Origin: Diploscapter coronatus | Taxonomy: Eukaryota; Nematoda; Chromadorea; Rhabditida; Rhabditidae | Assembly: GCA_964036155.1 (NCBI GenBank) | Contig: OZ038422.1 | Location: forward strand, 83,227,201 to 83,291,200 | Length of the DNA stretch: 64,000 nt | Direction: 5' to 3' | Shown: positions 38,801 to 53,800 of the stretch, in pieces | Numbering within the stretch: the stretch's first letter is position 1 | Layout of the letters: every line of letters begins with the position of its first letter | Translations under genes and position numbers: made by a program | The notes under the pieces: model-generated | Database searches by the model: none | Told to the model about the DNA's origin: nothing | What the model saw: only the letters and a program-made list of their open reading frames with translations

Positions 38801-41800
38801 ATTTTCTTATCGCATAACACGCGACTTTTAGTTAGAACAAAAGCGTGTTTGGCAAATCTTGTTTCTTATCTGGATAAGAGCGCTCAAATTTTTCAAAAAT
38901 CGAAGTAGATGTGCCTTCTTGAAAGTTTTTGCAATCAGAACTTCGTCTCACCAATATTTCTCATCCGTGATTTTCAATATTTCACGACGGATTTTTCCAG
39001 ATTCTCGTTCGGTGCACTTTCATGATTAGTGTGTATGCGCATTTTCCCAACAAATCGTGTCACTAAATCTATCATATTCCCTGCCGTTGTTCTGGGAAAA
39101 TATAAATAGCGCGCGTCAGCTTGTGGGAGAAACTGCATCGCATTTTCACAGATTTTTTTTATCATCTTGCCACGATAAAAATTGTAGTGTGACTTTAAAA
39201 TTCGTCTGGCTCCCTTTAATCAGTATATGCTAAACTTTCCTATCGAAGACCCATAATTATGCCTTATTCATTCATTCAGTTTGAAAGTAGTGGTAAATTG
39301 AAATTCGTGCAAACAGAGGACTTTATTTGGCTTCAAATTTTTTAACCAATACGATTTGTGCATATTATCGAGAACTTCGCGTTAATTTTATCGCTTTTTC
39401 GTCAGCAATTGAATTGGATTGTCTTATTTATAGGTGGTCACAACAAACCTAGTTGCCCCGGTAATTGGACTGTCTGCTCTATTTCTGTCTTCTCGGCCTT
39501 CTAGACTAGAATGTTAACGATGGAGCGCGTCGGCAGCAGTCGATTGCGTCGAATGCGCTCCGCTCGCAGTCCGCGATCGCAGTATTCGATCGACGAATAT
39601 TGCGTGTATGATGGATACGAGCAACCGCCTGCCGAGAAACATAAGGGCAAACGACACCCTGCCCCGCTAACCAAGACCCACTCGCTCGGCATCCAACCAT
39701 CCCTGTCCCCCTGCAGTCGATCCCCAACCAGTCCGACCTATCTGAGCATGAGCCCGACCACCTACCTCGGAGACGATCTTCTGCTCTCCCCAGTCGGCAA
39801 TCTATCGCCAAGATCCCCCACCCCGAGTGATTCTGCTATAGAGCTCGGACTATCTAAAGCTATGCGCCTTCGGCTTCTATTGAAGAGAAAACCTCTGTCA
39901 CTTCAACGATCCGAATCACAGAAAAATCGATCCCTAATTTGTTTGAGCGAAACAGAAGAAGCAACCTTCGACGCATCTTTCGATGGTAGTGCGTAGATAA
40001 TTTGATTTTAAAAACCTAAGGCGACAACATATGTGCAAACTTTTCAAGGATATTTTCACACGAAACAAAATGACGATTGTTTATAATTTCAGGTGACAAT
40101 ACAAGCGATGCGGATGGAATGTCGGATAGTCCTAGGGAAAGAAGACGGTAATTAAGCAATTTAAAAAAAAAAAAAAAAAAACCATTCGTTGATTTTATAG
40201 GGACAGACACCATTTGTGCCCTGATTCCGGTTCCAACACTAACAGATATTCAGTTAATGATGAGCAATTCGACAAAATGGTAAGTTGAATTTAGCGTTTT
40301 TTGTCAAATTAAATTTATAACATCGTTACTTTCTCATGATTTACTATTCATTATAGTTTAAAATTCAATTATTCGTTTCTGAATCTCAATAAGACGCGCA
40401 TCGATTGAATATGGGAAATCGTGAAAATTAGGAAATATACAATTTTATAGGCATTTTAGAGTAAATAGGAAATTTTCTACTTAAATGATTTTTTCAAAAC
40501 ATGCAGTTCAATTATCGTCCACTAATTAGCATAATGATCTATGACAGATTATTCGGGGGAAATGACCCATAGACAGCGCACCTTTATTTTGCCCAATTAG
40601 TGATGTTTTTTTGGCTAATTTTCGGTCAAATAGTTCACTTTTCAACATGTACATGCTTTGACAAGCGTTCAAAATTCATGCATTATTAGTTCAAAATTAT
40701 CTTGTCTTCTGCAACTCCTAAAGTTACTCTTCAGAGTTTATCTAAATAATAACACTAGATTTAACTTAATTGATGAACTAAGTATCCGTATAATATTTTT
40801 AAATTCAAATATTTTAATTTAGCCTTCTGGCGGCGGTTTTGTGCGTCGTGCAGCTTCATTTACATATTCGCCTAAAGGGACACTCGACAAGAATAATCAA
40901 CGCCCTGCCCAGTTGCAGGAAAAGGAGCAGACCAAGAAAGGATTCTTGTGAGTCAATTTAGAAAGTGTTTATTTTTCAGATGATTATTTTCGCATGATTT
41001 CTGACTCATTCATATTCACAGCAAAGGGAAATTATGTTGCTTTTTATTTAGCATTTTTAAAAGGATTTGAAGTCGTTTTTTCGAAGAAACATGATTCGTT
41101 TTATGACTAATTTTCATACTTCATTTTAATGCCAAAGTTGCGCGGTTTGTTATTTCAATGCTTTAGGGAAAAGAGATTTAGAAAGATTTACAATTTCTGC
41201 CAAATGAAAACGATTCATTTATTTCATGAGTCATTGATAGTTCAGTGCAATAGCACTAAGATAGAAAGATAGTCTCCATTTATATGAATATTTTCCAGTC
41301 TCTCGCGGAGTATAATTACCGTAATTTCATGTTAGTGTAGTAGGAAATAGTGTACGCACGCGCTCTTTTTCTGTCACAATTGAAATTTTGCATCCAAATA
41401 GCGAAATTATATATTCTCTGCGAAATTTGCACTATTGCATAACATTATCTAGTTTTACGTATTTTAGAGGTAAGTAAACTTGGGGTTACGTGAGCTCGCA
41501 AACTTTTTTCTCAACAACATTCGAACAGAAAACGCTCAAACGACTAGAGCCTAATGGAAATTGGAACTTTTCATTTTTTTCCCGGCGACTAAATGCTAAT
41601 AAATTTACCAATTGTGAACGCAATTTGTTGCAAAAAAAAAGTGTTTGATTTTTCAACCTTTGTACTTCTATACATCCTTATCGAGTAATTTTAAGCTCAT
41701 TTTCTAGTTTCTAACAATCTGAAAATCTGGCTCTGAAAGATGAAAATTGATTCCTATTATTTGATTGAGATGTTGTGAGGTTTTCAAAGTATCAGTGCCT

Positions 41801-44800
41801 AATTAGAATGAATGTCTTCTGAATTCTGAGTAATCTCATGCAAGACGATATCTTTTTTCAAGACGATCATGAACCTATGGAAATTTATATGCCCTTCACA
41901 AAAACAATTATGTCGTGTTTACAGAATTAAAGTTAATTTTATTACGCGTCATTTCCAGACATAAGGCTAGAAACAAGTATACTTTTCCGATGAAAATATT
42001 TAGTTTACTCAAATTTGATATAGTTTATAGTGAAGCGTTTAATGAATAGCACCTCCACTTCCACTGCTTGTTTGGTCCCAGTTTGTGCAAGTTTAATATT
42101 TATTTTTGCGGGAAAAATCGAGAAAATCTTTATACCGAGAATGGCTCCAAATTTTTTAGCTGCTTATTAGAGCACTCTAAATGAAGAAAAGACCCGTCAT
42201 TGTTATGGGCTGTTTTTGCCACAGGGCACGATGCAAATAGCCTCATTGTTTCGCTAATTTTCACTCTCCATTTATGCGCAATTTCCACTTGGACGGACTC
42301 ACTCAAAAAAGTGAATACTTGGTTTAAAATTATTCGGCATATTTGCGTAGGCAAGCAGCTCAAAGAAGATCTACGATTCAGCTTTCTGATTCGATGGATT
42401 TTCAGTATTTCAACTAGGTTAAGAAAAGCATACTTCAAACCATGGAAGAAATTTTCCATTCTGACGAAAAGCATAATAATCTTTTGACTTATGGATCATC
42501 CGTGCGAAAATAGAAAGATAGTAAAATTTTACGATCGAAATGAGGGCCGCACTAATTTGATCGAATTCTACGAGAAGTGGCGTAATTATGCAACCAATTT
42601 TGAGTCAATTTACCCAGTCTATTTTAGCTATTCGAATAAAATAGTAGATCGGGAGGATAAAGCTCAAAACACATCGAGAATGAAGTTGGATGATTTGGAG
42701 ACTGGGGATAATTGACAGATCAATCAGTTCGCGAAGGTCGGCAGATTTATGATGCGTTCTGTTCTGCAAGGATATCAAACGAGATTCTCGATACCTCATG
42801 TTCGATTGCAGGAAGTTGATCGGTTCATTTTCATTGAGATTTTGGTTCAAGAAGTGCTTCCGAATGATATTGGCAATTCTTGCTTGTTTTTTAACATACT
42901 CGAGAATACTATCTTAATTTCATCGTTTGGAAAATTTTCTATCTTCTCTAGTTTGTGATTAGAAAATGGCGATGCGAGCATTATTTTCTTGAGAAGTCGA
43001 AGTTGAAATGGATTCGTTGCCATCAGACAAGTGAACCATTCGAACGTAAAATGTGAACTTTTCCTCATTCTTGAGAGATAAAAAGCAATAAGGAAGGATG
43101 TAAATAGGAAATATCCACTGCTCCTTCGCTGCCCATTTGCAGTCCCCTTGCAATTCTGTCCTGAATTTATGATCTCTTCATCTCTCCTGCAGTGCAGTTT
43201 TTATGTCACAATACTTTATTTCTTCTCGATGCGAAAGATCAACTCTTCGCACTGCAATTCTTTGCTTTTTCAACTCATTTCTTCAATTTATTTGAACAGC
43301 TCAAATGGGCCTGAACTCGTCGAATTTTTCAACTTTGTCAATTGCCATCCAAAGATTATTCATTCATAACGAGATGCGTGAATATAGTAACGTTCCGAGA
43401 TCGAGGAAGTGTGAATGAGTGAATTTTCGGATATGCCGGCCGAAATTGGACCTTCTATGTTTTATCATGTAACTAGAGACTTTATCTGTCAACTTCCTTC
43501 CTTGTAACTGGCTGCAATCTCGGCTGCCCTGCTCAATCAATCACTGAATCGCAAAGAACGAGGAAACCTCGCTTGAGGCGAGGGACAGACTTGCAGAAAG
43601 AGTTGCAGATCAAAAATCTCGCGACTCAAAAACTCAACCGTCAAAATCCCGGCTCAAATCTCAAGTTCTGAGCTTACACCCTAAAAACTTCATTTTAAAC
43701 CATTAGGTTATTGCAATTTTCCTCGACCGTATTCCATCAGATTCTTTTTCCGAATTTGATTTGATATTTTTCAAGTGTGCTTTACAAGCGGTTGCGCAAG
43801 TCCTCTCAGATCTCATCCCGACCAAAGTCGGACCAGATTTTCTGGAATCAAGCTAAATTCAGAGTGTCATGCGGAATCTTCGGGAAGTAATTGCCCTTGG
43901 GAACTTGACATGATGATTATGTTGGGAAAAATGAAGAGGAACGAAAGCAGAAATGCCGAATGGAGTGAGATTAAAGATTCTGAGAGCTCAAGAACAGAGG
44001 GATGTCTTTGTCAATGACACCGGTATGCGACTGACAAGAGTCTCTCTTTCAGCCTCTGTGCTTGTTGCAGACTTTTCCCCCCTTCTCTTCATTACCCAGA
44101 TAACTCGACTCTCCCGAGTTTTCGGAGCAGCTTCTTCCTTCTTCCAAATTCATTTACTCCGCATTCTTTGCTTTCCTTCCACAACAGTCTTTCCCGACAT
44201 TGAAAACCCATACTTTTTGCAAGAAAATCCCAGTCACTGCAGGAAAAGAAACAAAGGGTCCATCCTCCAACAAATGAAATAAGGTGAGCGGAGCTGGAAG
44301 AGCGAAAAAGCGAATGAGCCAGGAAAAAGGGCGTGGTCGTTACGCCCCGAAAAAGTGCCGCATTTTTATAGGAAAGAAAAAGAGCGTGGTCCATTGGATA
44401 GGGAAGGGGGAGAGTGAGAGGAGGGAGTAACTCAAGCAGAAGCCTCGAAACACATTCTCCTCTCAATTATTAGACCTCTCATGGCGAGTCCTCCTTCCCG
44501 TTCATTTATCAGACCACCATCAGAGATATAATTGAGCCAGTGATGTTCGGAATTTCGATTATTCTGATTATGAAATCTTTTTGAGGATAATTTTGAACCG
44601 GAAATTTCAGGGTTATAATTCCGACACTCATGAATTGAACTCTCGTCCGATTTTCCTCGTTCGTTTTTGTGCTTTATCGTCGTAGTTGATATTCTCGTTT
44701 ATAGAGGCGAATTCGCTCACACATTATCGAAGCTGAACGCGCTAAACATTCGTCGATTCACCGCATTCCGTGGGGCCGAAATGGACATTCGACGGAAGAT

Positions 44801-47800
44801 CTCCGTACCTCTGCCGCCTCCTCCCTCCTCGCACAGGAAGGTCCAGAAATGGGCCTCTGTCAAGGAGATGGAATCGGTGCACTTAGGCAGTTCAGCACCA
44901 GGACATATCAATTCCATGCCCAGCAGTTCAAACTCGTAAGTATCAATTCGATTTCGAGATTATTGAATTTCTGGCTGAAATTGAAATCGCGCAGTGGCGT
45001 ATTCACTGGCATAATGATAGGCATTCAATTCAATATATTAAATTTGTATGAACACATTCCAATTTGTATTTTTACGCAATTTTCTGGGCTGTTTCATTCC
45101 ATTTTCTGTGATTCTGTTCGTTCCTTCTTTCCTCTTCTCCTTCACTTCTTCTTGTCCTAAGAATTGTGGGAATGTGAGCCCAAGCCCAAGCGTTGCTGTC
45201 CCAAGCAAAGCAGACATCTGCACTTGTTTTTTGTTCTGCTTGTGCAGCAAGTTTACAAACATAAAAATTGCATAGAGCTTCTTGGATTTCACAGCGAGCG
45301 CTGCCCGAAGAAGTAGAGCCGGAAATTGTAGGAGAGTAGAAGCAGATTGGGAAGAGAAACATTGAGGAGCCAAATACACTCCAACTGGATTAGGCATTAG
45401 GCTAAATTGATGGGGCTTATCAGTTCTTGGAATAATATAGAGGTCTGCTCGAGTTTGATGGAAAATTAAGGAATACTATTTTTACAAGAACTTTACTATT
45501 AGAAAAAAAAATCACTAGGATCTATACGAATTTAAACCTTGAAACTTGGTAACCTTTAATTCTCACGCTATTCGTACAAATCATAAGACATTCCAAACCT
45601 TTCGATTATCACGCTCATCTTTTCTCGCCTGAAGAATGACTGATGCAATTTTGCACGCAGAAATCCATGAAAAATTCACGGCTCGCAAGTTTCAGCGCAT
45701 TGTCGTTTTGTGCGCAGTCGCATGTAAAATTGATGCGCGTTTTGTGTAGCTCACAGAAGTGTCAAAACGAGCAATTTAGTCGAAAAGTCGGTAGAAATCA
45801 CAGAAACTTCGGATTTTTGCTGTCACTTTTCGAAAGAAAGGAAAAATCACTCAATTTCTGTTGAAATGATTCAGGAAGTGTTCATCCACTTATGCACCGA
45901 TCAGAATACTTTCGTTTGCGAGATTTTCGCATTCCTTTCAATCACGTCCTTTATCTCCTATGACCCTGCCTTCTCAGTTTCTTCGGCAATCCGAGAGGCG
46001 CATAAATAATTCCCGAATATTTCATTCTAATGAATTTTTCGTAGCCCTGCCCCATTATATTTTGTGTGGAATATCAAATTTCCATTAACCTTTGTGTATC
46101 GCTGTATGCGCATTATGAAAAACCAGAGAAATAGAGAGGTCTTATGGTTGAAGCTGCTGAATTAATCACAACAAGGGAAAAAACGAAGGTTCATATCATC
46201 TGCTGGGGTTTTGAATTTTGGAAGTGGAATTGGGGGATTCATTTCAAAATGTTTACGAAACGATGAAATTCTGAACGAATGACGCAAATAACTCGTAGAC
46301 AATTTCATCAAAACTACAGTACCTTCAACGTGAAACAACTCGTCAGATCAGACAACCTAAAACTGAACATTTGCACTATTATCCGCGTAATAATGCAATG
46401 CAACAATTGGCACTCTTTTCGAAATTAATGTGCGTCTCATTTCAAATTCCCGATGAACATTATCCATCCACTATAATCGTCTCAACTAAAACGCCCAATT
46501 CGACTTTGAATTTCTTTCAAATTTCTCAAATGTCCTTATCTCTTTTTCCGTGGGCTCTCTCATTTTCACCGCTCTCTACTTTGGAAGCTCTCCTTATTTC
46601 CTGAAGTCAATTATGTGTCGGAGAAAAGATGGATGGAGGGGTTATTCCATTCCTTGGGCGATATTTTTTGCTGCATCTTCATTTTTGTCCTCTTCTTATC
46701 TGCACTTCGCTATTTCTTCAGCTCTCGATAATTCCCATTATGCATCGGCATTCTGCGCACTGAAATTATTCAGCGAGAAGTCAAATTTAATTGAAATTCT
46801 CCCGTCCATTTCAATTTCTCTCGTGAATTTATTCGCCTGCAGCTCGTTTTTATGTCATCAAACTCGAAGAGAAGCTGTGTGCATCTAATTTCTAATTGGC
46901 AGTGGAAGGGAAAATGCTCGACTGGAGATGCAGAAATTAGAAGTGAAACATGCAAATCGAACGACATTTGACACGTTTAATTTTATCGCGACACACCACC
47001 AGCATCCAATAGTGGAAAGAGAGAGACAGACACGGAATAATTACCAATCATCCAGCGAAATAACTAGACTTTTTCCAACTTCAATTTTTATGCAGGAAAA
47101 AAATCTGTAAATTATGACTCACGTAAAAAATTATGTGCAAAATTGCAGCAATTATACGGCAACAAAATAGGCGTGAAACTAGGTCATAAGATTTTGCGGC
47201 AATACTTATTAGGATGAAACGAATGATGATTTATTCAGATTTTTTATGGATTGGAAAATTGCACGCATTTGCAATACACAAGATACATTTTCGTTGCTGT
47301 TATTAACTTTCACTTTCAGAACTTATTGTATTTTAGCCAGAAAAAGTAGACTTTGGTCAATTTCGCGTATCTCGGCATAAATTTATGGTCCGTCCATTTT
47401 GGGTTTCTGCATAGGTCTGTTGCCATAGGCTTGCTTTCGAGAATGAATTTCGAATTGTCTGCAAAGTGCTTCAAACTTTGACAATGAATTTGGAGCATTC
47501 GAATGAATTTGAATGAGAACGGAACAGCAGAGAGATGAATGGAAGGAGGACTATAAACAGGCGAAGCAAAACTGAAAGCAGACAATTGCCCAAGTGCCTA
47601 TTCCTGTGCTTGCCAGACTTCGCTCAGTCTTCAGGCATATTTTTGTCCTTCCAAATTCAAACTCAAAACAGCCATTTATATTCGAACAAAATCCACTAGA
47701 ATATTTTGTAACAATCAGTCTTCAGGGATGAAAATAGGAATCTGAGCTCTCGAAAATAAAATATCAAACGTTTGCATTCAAACTATTCTGTAAAGGATCA

Positions 47801-50800
47801 TAACAAATTCGTGTTGCATTTTTAAACAATTGCTAATGAAGATCAATAGATCAATTTGGTCTATGCAAGCGTCTAGCTTTTTCTAATACTATGCAAACTG
47901 TTTATTCAATCAAACTTCAATTTTGCCAAGTCTTAAGTTTTCTTGATCAGAAAAACCAACTAGTCAATTGTCGAACTTTTTGTGATGTCTAATTCTCCTT
48001 TCCGATTTATTTTCTCCTGACAGCTTTGGTGTATTCTTTTAGACAACCTCTTTTGGCATTGACACGTTCTTTTGCAAAGCGAATTTAATTTCGAGCGAGG
48101 GAGGTTGCAGATATGACAGCACAAGAAGAGAGTTCAGACGGGAATTTTGCAGAATTTCACGGACAAATTATCCAATTAGGCTGCTTAGTTTCGGATAAAA
48201 AGATCAAACTCGCCTATTTTTTCCGGAGAAAAGATCAAAGTCGAATTGGCACAGACATAAAATCTTGAACAACTACCAAAAGAATCTGAATAATTTGCGT
48301 CGATTGCAAGGGAAATTATCCATTTGCGTTGCAGAAAGATAAATGAACTTTCTGTTTCTCGTCTTGCTCTGCCAACGTCGTATTTTGCATAAGAAGTGTT
48401 CCACGAGCAAATGCAAAATTGTCTGATCTACGTCACAACTCCCACCTGAAGAAAAGATTCTGATGCAGATGCACAATTCTCAGCAACAGATTTGTTCTAG
48501 ATTGAAACGAAGGAGTAGGTGAAATTGAGACGATGAAAGAAAGAAATACCGGAAGAGGAAGATTGTCTGCTTGAATGCGAGAAGAAGAAAGAAGGAGCAA
48601 TCACAGGTAGAATACGGCATTGAAACTAGCAGCTTGCAACAAGACTATGCGCACATTCTCTTCGTCTTTGCTTTCGTGGCGATCTGCAGACGTAATCGAC
48701 ATTCTCTAACGAAATAACAGGATTCCGATCCTCGTTCTAATTCTGCGTCTTTCCAATTATCTACAAAATTCGAGGATCTACAGACTTTTCCAACTGATGA
48801 ACGAACCGACATCGTCACTCCAGTATAGGAAATCGTTGTCAGCGAGAGATTCTATCAAGTAAGTTCAGAACCAAGGATGCTTTCATGATTCTATTCAGTT
48901 TGTGAAATTTGTCGAATTACGATCTTTCTTGTCTAGAATTCGTACAAAGGTTTACTCACTCTGATATAGTTCATAAAAATTCTCAACCAAAACCACTCCA
49001 CTACAATGATTTTATCGCTCAAGCTCAAGTGCATGAGGATGTTTGATCAGAAAAGCGTAATTCACTGAAATCATTTCTGATCTGTCTGTCTTTTCATTCA
49101 CCGGAAGATTTACTGGCAGAAAAACGACGTGTGCCTCTGAACATCGACTTTGAGATTTCGATCAAACACAGCCATCAATCAGTGCCCATCTCCAAATCCT
49201 AGGCTCTTTGATCCGGGGCTTCTGACTGACTTCTCTCCAACTCTCCTGCTATTCCACGATCATTCCCAATTTCTTGATCTCATTATCTCTCACTTCTGCC
49301 AACTCTACAAGTTTGTCCGCACCTAATGAGAGTGAATGCGCTTTCCGCGAGTCAGTTGGCTTTCGTGATTTGAACTTTTTCCCAACTTTCTTCCAGTCTT
49401 TTCCCTCTTCTTATCACAAACTCTTATCCGCACTTGTCTGTCAGTTTTCAGTCTTTTTCTCTATCAATATCTATCACCACTCATGTCGTCCTTCCTTCAT
49501 AGTTTCTTCATTATCTCAAATCTGACGTTGTGGCAGCAGATATCTCATCTCATTCCCTCATAACTGCCGCACCCATCCCATCCGACATTCGTTCGACCAC
49601 TACATATTGCCTATCGACTCCCCATTTCGCTTGATCATTTGATTGAATCCAATGCGAAGAAATGCTCTCACTCTGCCAGGCATTCCAACCCATCTATCCT
49701 CGTGGAAGTCCGAGCCCTGTCTCCTTGACCTCATCAACCCAACCGCCTCTCGACCTCCCAGTCCAATTGATTCCGCAGCTTGGAGCATCTACAGTCAGCG
49801 ACCCCCAGCTAATCCAATCACAAAGAAATTCAACAACCTGAAGTCCAAATTCGACTCGATAGTCCGACCTCAAAATGACTATTATGACAAACGCAGGTAG
49901 GCTTCAGCACGATTCCACTTGAATTTCCACATTTCACGTCGAGACTTTTACATTAACTTTTCGTTATTTGCATTGGCTGATTCACGGAAGAAAGGATAAA
50001 TAGAAACATTGCAAGAAGGGAAAAGGCGAAATGAAATGAGAATGACAGTAAACTCGACTGGTGATGACACTTTGATGTGGGGAGAAAGTTTGCGTTTCAA
50101 TTAGAGAAAGGAACATTGACATTTTTGTTCTCACGATTCAGACTCTCTTTCGGAAACGAACAGAAACAAATTGCCTATAAATTGTGCGGACTACTACAAT
50201 TTTACGATGCGAAATTCAATATCTCAACTTTCAGTTATCTTTTGCCGCGCTATCGCTTATCTTCCTTCATCCGTTTACTCTAAAAATTATCTTTCCAAGA
50301 ACGAGTGTGGCTCGTCTTGTGAATAGAAAAATTAGACCGAAAATACTTCAAGTGAAATAAGATTTTTTTTATCAAAGGTGCTTGAATTATTCAAAGTCAT
50401 AACTTTACTTCATAAATCTGATATCTAAATCCATTCAAAATTAGACGGCTATTGTCTTATACTTGAATTGAAAATTCTGCATGAATTAAAAGCCCAAAGG
50501 AGTTTGTGCAAGTTTTCATGCGTCATATTCTTTTTCATCAAACCTCAAAATAAACTGAAATTTTAGAGAATATCGATTCTTCTCGTTCGTGAACAACAAT
50601 CGTCATTCCTTTGTCAATTGCTTCATTCATTGTGACATGTAATTGATTATTTCGGCCGAAACTTTGCCCTCCTCTACAAATTTGCATGTCATTCCTCTGC
50701 CGCGATGGCTCGGCTTGTGGCTCGAAATGCGATATTTCGAAACCTCCTATCTCTGCGCAGCTTTTCTTCTTTTGTCACATTTATCCTCTTATCCTGCCTC

Positions 50801-53800
50801 TTTGCTCGAAACAGCCTGCCTGCCGATAAGCCAACTTCCCCCCAATGATTTTGCGCGGATTATTGACGGTTTTCTATTTTCTGCGAACGGAGTTCACAAA
50901 TGCTGCAAAAAGCGTGGTCTAGACCGAATCGGGCAGAGAAACAATGGCAAAGGTGCAGTGGCTGTGCAAATACGAAGTTTGGCTGAGGATATCATAAGCC
51001 TCTCTTGTCCTGTGCGAGAGCTGAGTCGATTGAGAAGATGCGGGGGGATTTTGGCTCGTGATTTGTTATTTTCAACTCCTCTCGCGAATTATCTTTCCAT
51101 GCCCAGTCGATATTTCAAAACTTCTAATTTCAAAATACTTTCATTCCAATCCGCTTCTAATTTGAAAATTGCCCTGCAATTTTCATAATTCTTCCGGCCA
51201 TTTTCCAGAGCCTTTATAAGACTTTTACTTTGTTCTGACTCAGCAGCCTCAATAAGAATTTTTTACTCATGAAATTTGTCGACCTGAAACATCTCAGAAA
51301 GTTTTCAGGTACCTATTCTTTAGTAAATGCGCTATGTTGTGTATAGCTTGTTACCTACAAACATAGTATACTTTTGCACATAATAGACCTTGCGCAAGAC
51401 TTTCAAACGAGTCTCCTTTATAAGTAAGCAATTTTGCGTCCACCGCCCTCTGACACACGTTGCTTTGCTTGTTGATTCCCTCATACGTAAATGCAGGGCG
51501 CCCGCGACTTTTTCCTCGATTTTCACGTCTCTTTTCTGGATAATTAGACTAACGAGGCGATTCTCAACTTTCGTCGCTTCTTTTCCCTTTTACTTCATAC
51601 AAAATTACCCGCTATTTAGTCGAATAGTCTCCTAAATAGGCAAAATACTCGAACAAACTTTCGAATAGTCGAGTTGCCTTTCTGATGTTTCATATTTTTG
51701 CACACATCTCGAAACTCTCTCCTTGTTTACTTCATGTTTCTCGTTCCATTCCTGTGCCGATAAGACCAATTAGTTTGTTGAGTATTAAAATTGCTCCTCG
51801 TGAATTGTGCCGTTGCTATTTTGACAGTCACTTTCAATCGCATTATTGCTATTGTCTAGGCGAATTATACTGATTGTTCAAAACGTGCTTCGAGGATTAT
51901 GACGCACCGCCGTAATTGGACGGGCTCATTGTTGAGTCTGACCCGGAATTCGGTCGAGCCTTCTGCCGAACCGTCTCCGGTTTCTTCTGAGGCATCTGGC
52001 TATGGATCTGACCGATCCCCTATTTCCATCCTCCGCAAGAGACGAGAACAACTCAAATCATTCCGAAAATTCTATTCACAAGAGTAAGTCTTTGACTTCT
52101 AGCTTTTTATTGAACCTATTCATCCGCTACCAATTTGGAACCTAATTGTAAAGTTTATCAATGAATGCCAACTTTATAAAGTGCGATGTACTTTATTCTT
52201 CTCTAAAAATAGCTTCTTTAGATGTAAAGATTTTTTATTTACTGCCTATGCTAGAATTTTCTCACTCTTATCTGCATCAGAATATTTTTGGTGCATCGTA
52301 AAAATTCTAAATTGCAAGAATTTTTCTGCGAACCAACTCAGAAATTCCTTCCATCATCTTTCGAGGATCGCTTTTGATCATAATAATTTCTCAAAGATCC
52401 TATGGACTATATGAACAATTCCTAGTTATTTCTACGAGTTAATCATCCACTTTCTCTTCGAAATAACAATTTTATGGAGTTCGCGTGCAGAGACAAATAT
52501 TTGTGCTGCAATTTTGTCCTCCGATTCCGATCTCACTCGTAAAATGACACCAGCGAGTCACGCTGCGCTTGAACTTTCTAACTGATCGTATCACTTGCCA
52601 CTCATTATCTCATAGTAAATGGTTTGCCGGCTATTTATAAATTAGTAAGCAAGGAATTTACACATGTATTCTTCGGGTCGAGTAGAAGGAATCTGCTGTT
52701 GAAGTACTCCTTCAGTAAGGTCAATCCGATAACAATCAAACACATCTCCCTGATTCACCACAAGGACGCGTCTAATAATAGCCATGCAAATGAATGTTGT
52801 GCAAATTTCGAGCAAGATTTCATCATCTCATCCAATTTATCGGTCGAGAATTTATTTATAGCTGCATCTGTCGTAAGCGGATTCTGACGCTATAAACCTA
52901 ACTAAGCACAGTGCCGGACCTCTTCACGTTCATCTCTTCACTTTCCTTTAATCTTTCTTAATCGCTGCAAAACCTTATCACTAACCTTAAATCAATAAGT
53001 TCTCAATTTGATTCATCAAAATAACGAAAAATAAGGGTAATTATGAATCTCTGTGGTGTTTCGTCAAAGGTCCTAGACCTTTCGGTGTGATTTCACGCTG
53101 CCTCAATTGAGCATGTTTCGTCTCTTTGTGATTATAAAAGTGATAAGAGGAAGAAAGCAGCGATTTGTGTTCGAACTGATAAACTCTTCACTTCTTTGTG
53201 ATTCTCTTATCGAACAACAGAAAACAGAGGAGTCAGTTATTTCGGGGCTGTCATTCCACTCATTGCACGTCTCGACAACACTACAATTCCGATTATTCTC
53301 TTCCATTGCCAATTTTACCTCCCCACTTTCTGTCGACTAAAACATGGATTCGACTCGAATTGCTGCAGCTTTGAGAGACATCGAAAATGGTATCGGAAGG
53401 GGCAGAGGCGACTCCACTTCCAGCTATGCCAGTCTCAAATCTGCATCTTCGAAAAGAAGACACTCCTTCCCAGAAGCAGCCAAAGAGAATTCCGAAGAAT
53501 CCGAACGACGAAATTCCGACGACCTGACCTCGGTGAAGAGCAGCGAGTTGGAGGATGAAGAGGAAGCGAAGGAAATGTTCGCTATCGCCTACCATCTCTG
53601 GCTCGACATTGCTCATACTGTACACCAACATGTGAATGCAGAGAAGGAGAACAAGAAGAGGAAACCTCCGAAGACGAAAGAACGAAGACTCCGAATCGGA
53701 AGCGAAGGCGACAAACCGCTTAATCTGCAGAAATTCGCTGCCTCTAATTCGAGAGAACACCGACATTCACTTCAACTCATCAATATCCCTTGGTTGAGCA

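Noticed and set aside
43953..44028. ATG exon-like frame with a gtatgc donor
   Set aside because: Leaves phase 1, which does not match the next shared exon at 53994.
50643..51188. 181-codon open frame inside the RGS locus
   Set aside because: Begins at TTG, lacks a nearby ATG, recognisable motif, coding-like composition or a donor in phase with the shared exons.
53293..53766. 157-codon minus-strand frame
   Set aside because: Shadow of exon H on the opposite strand.
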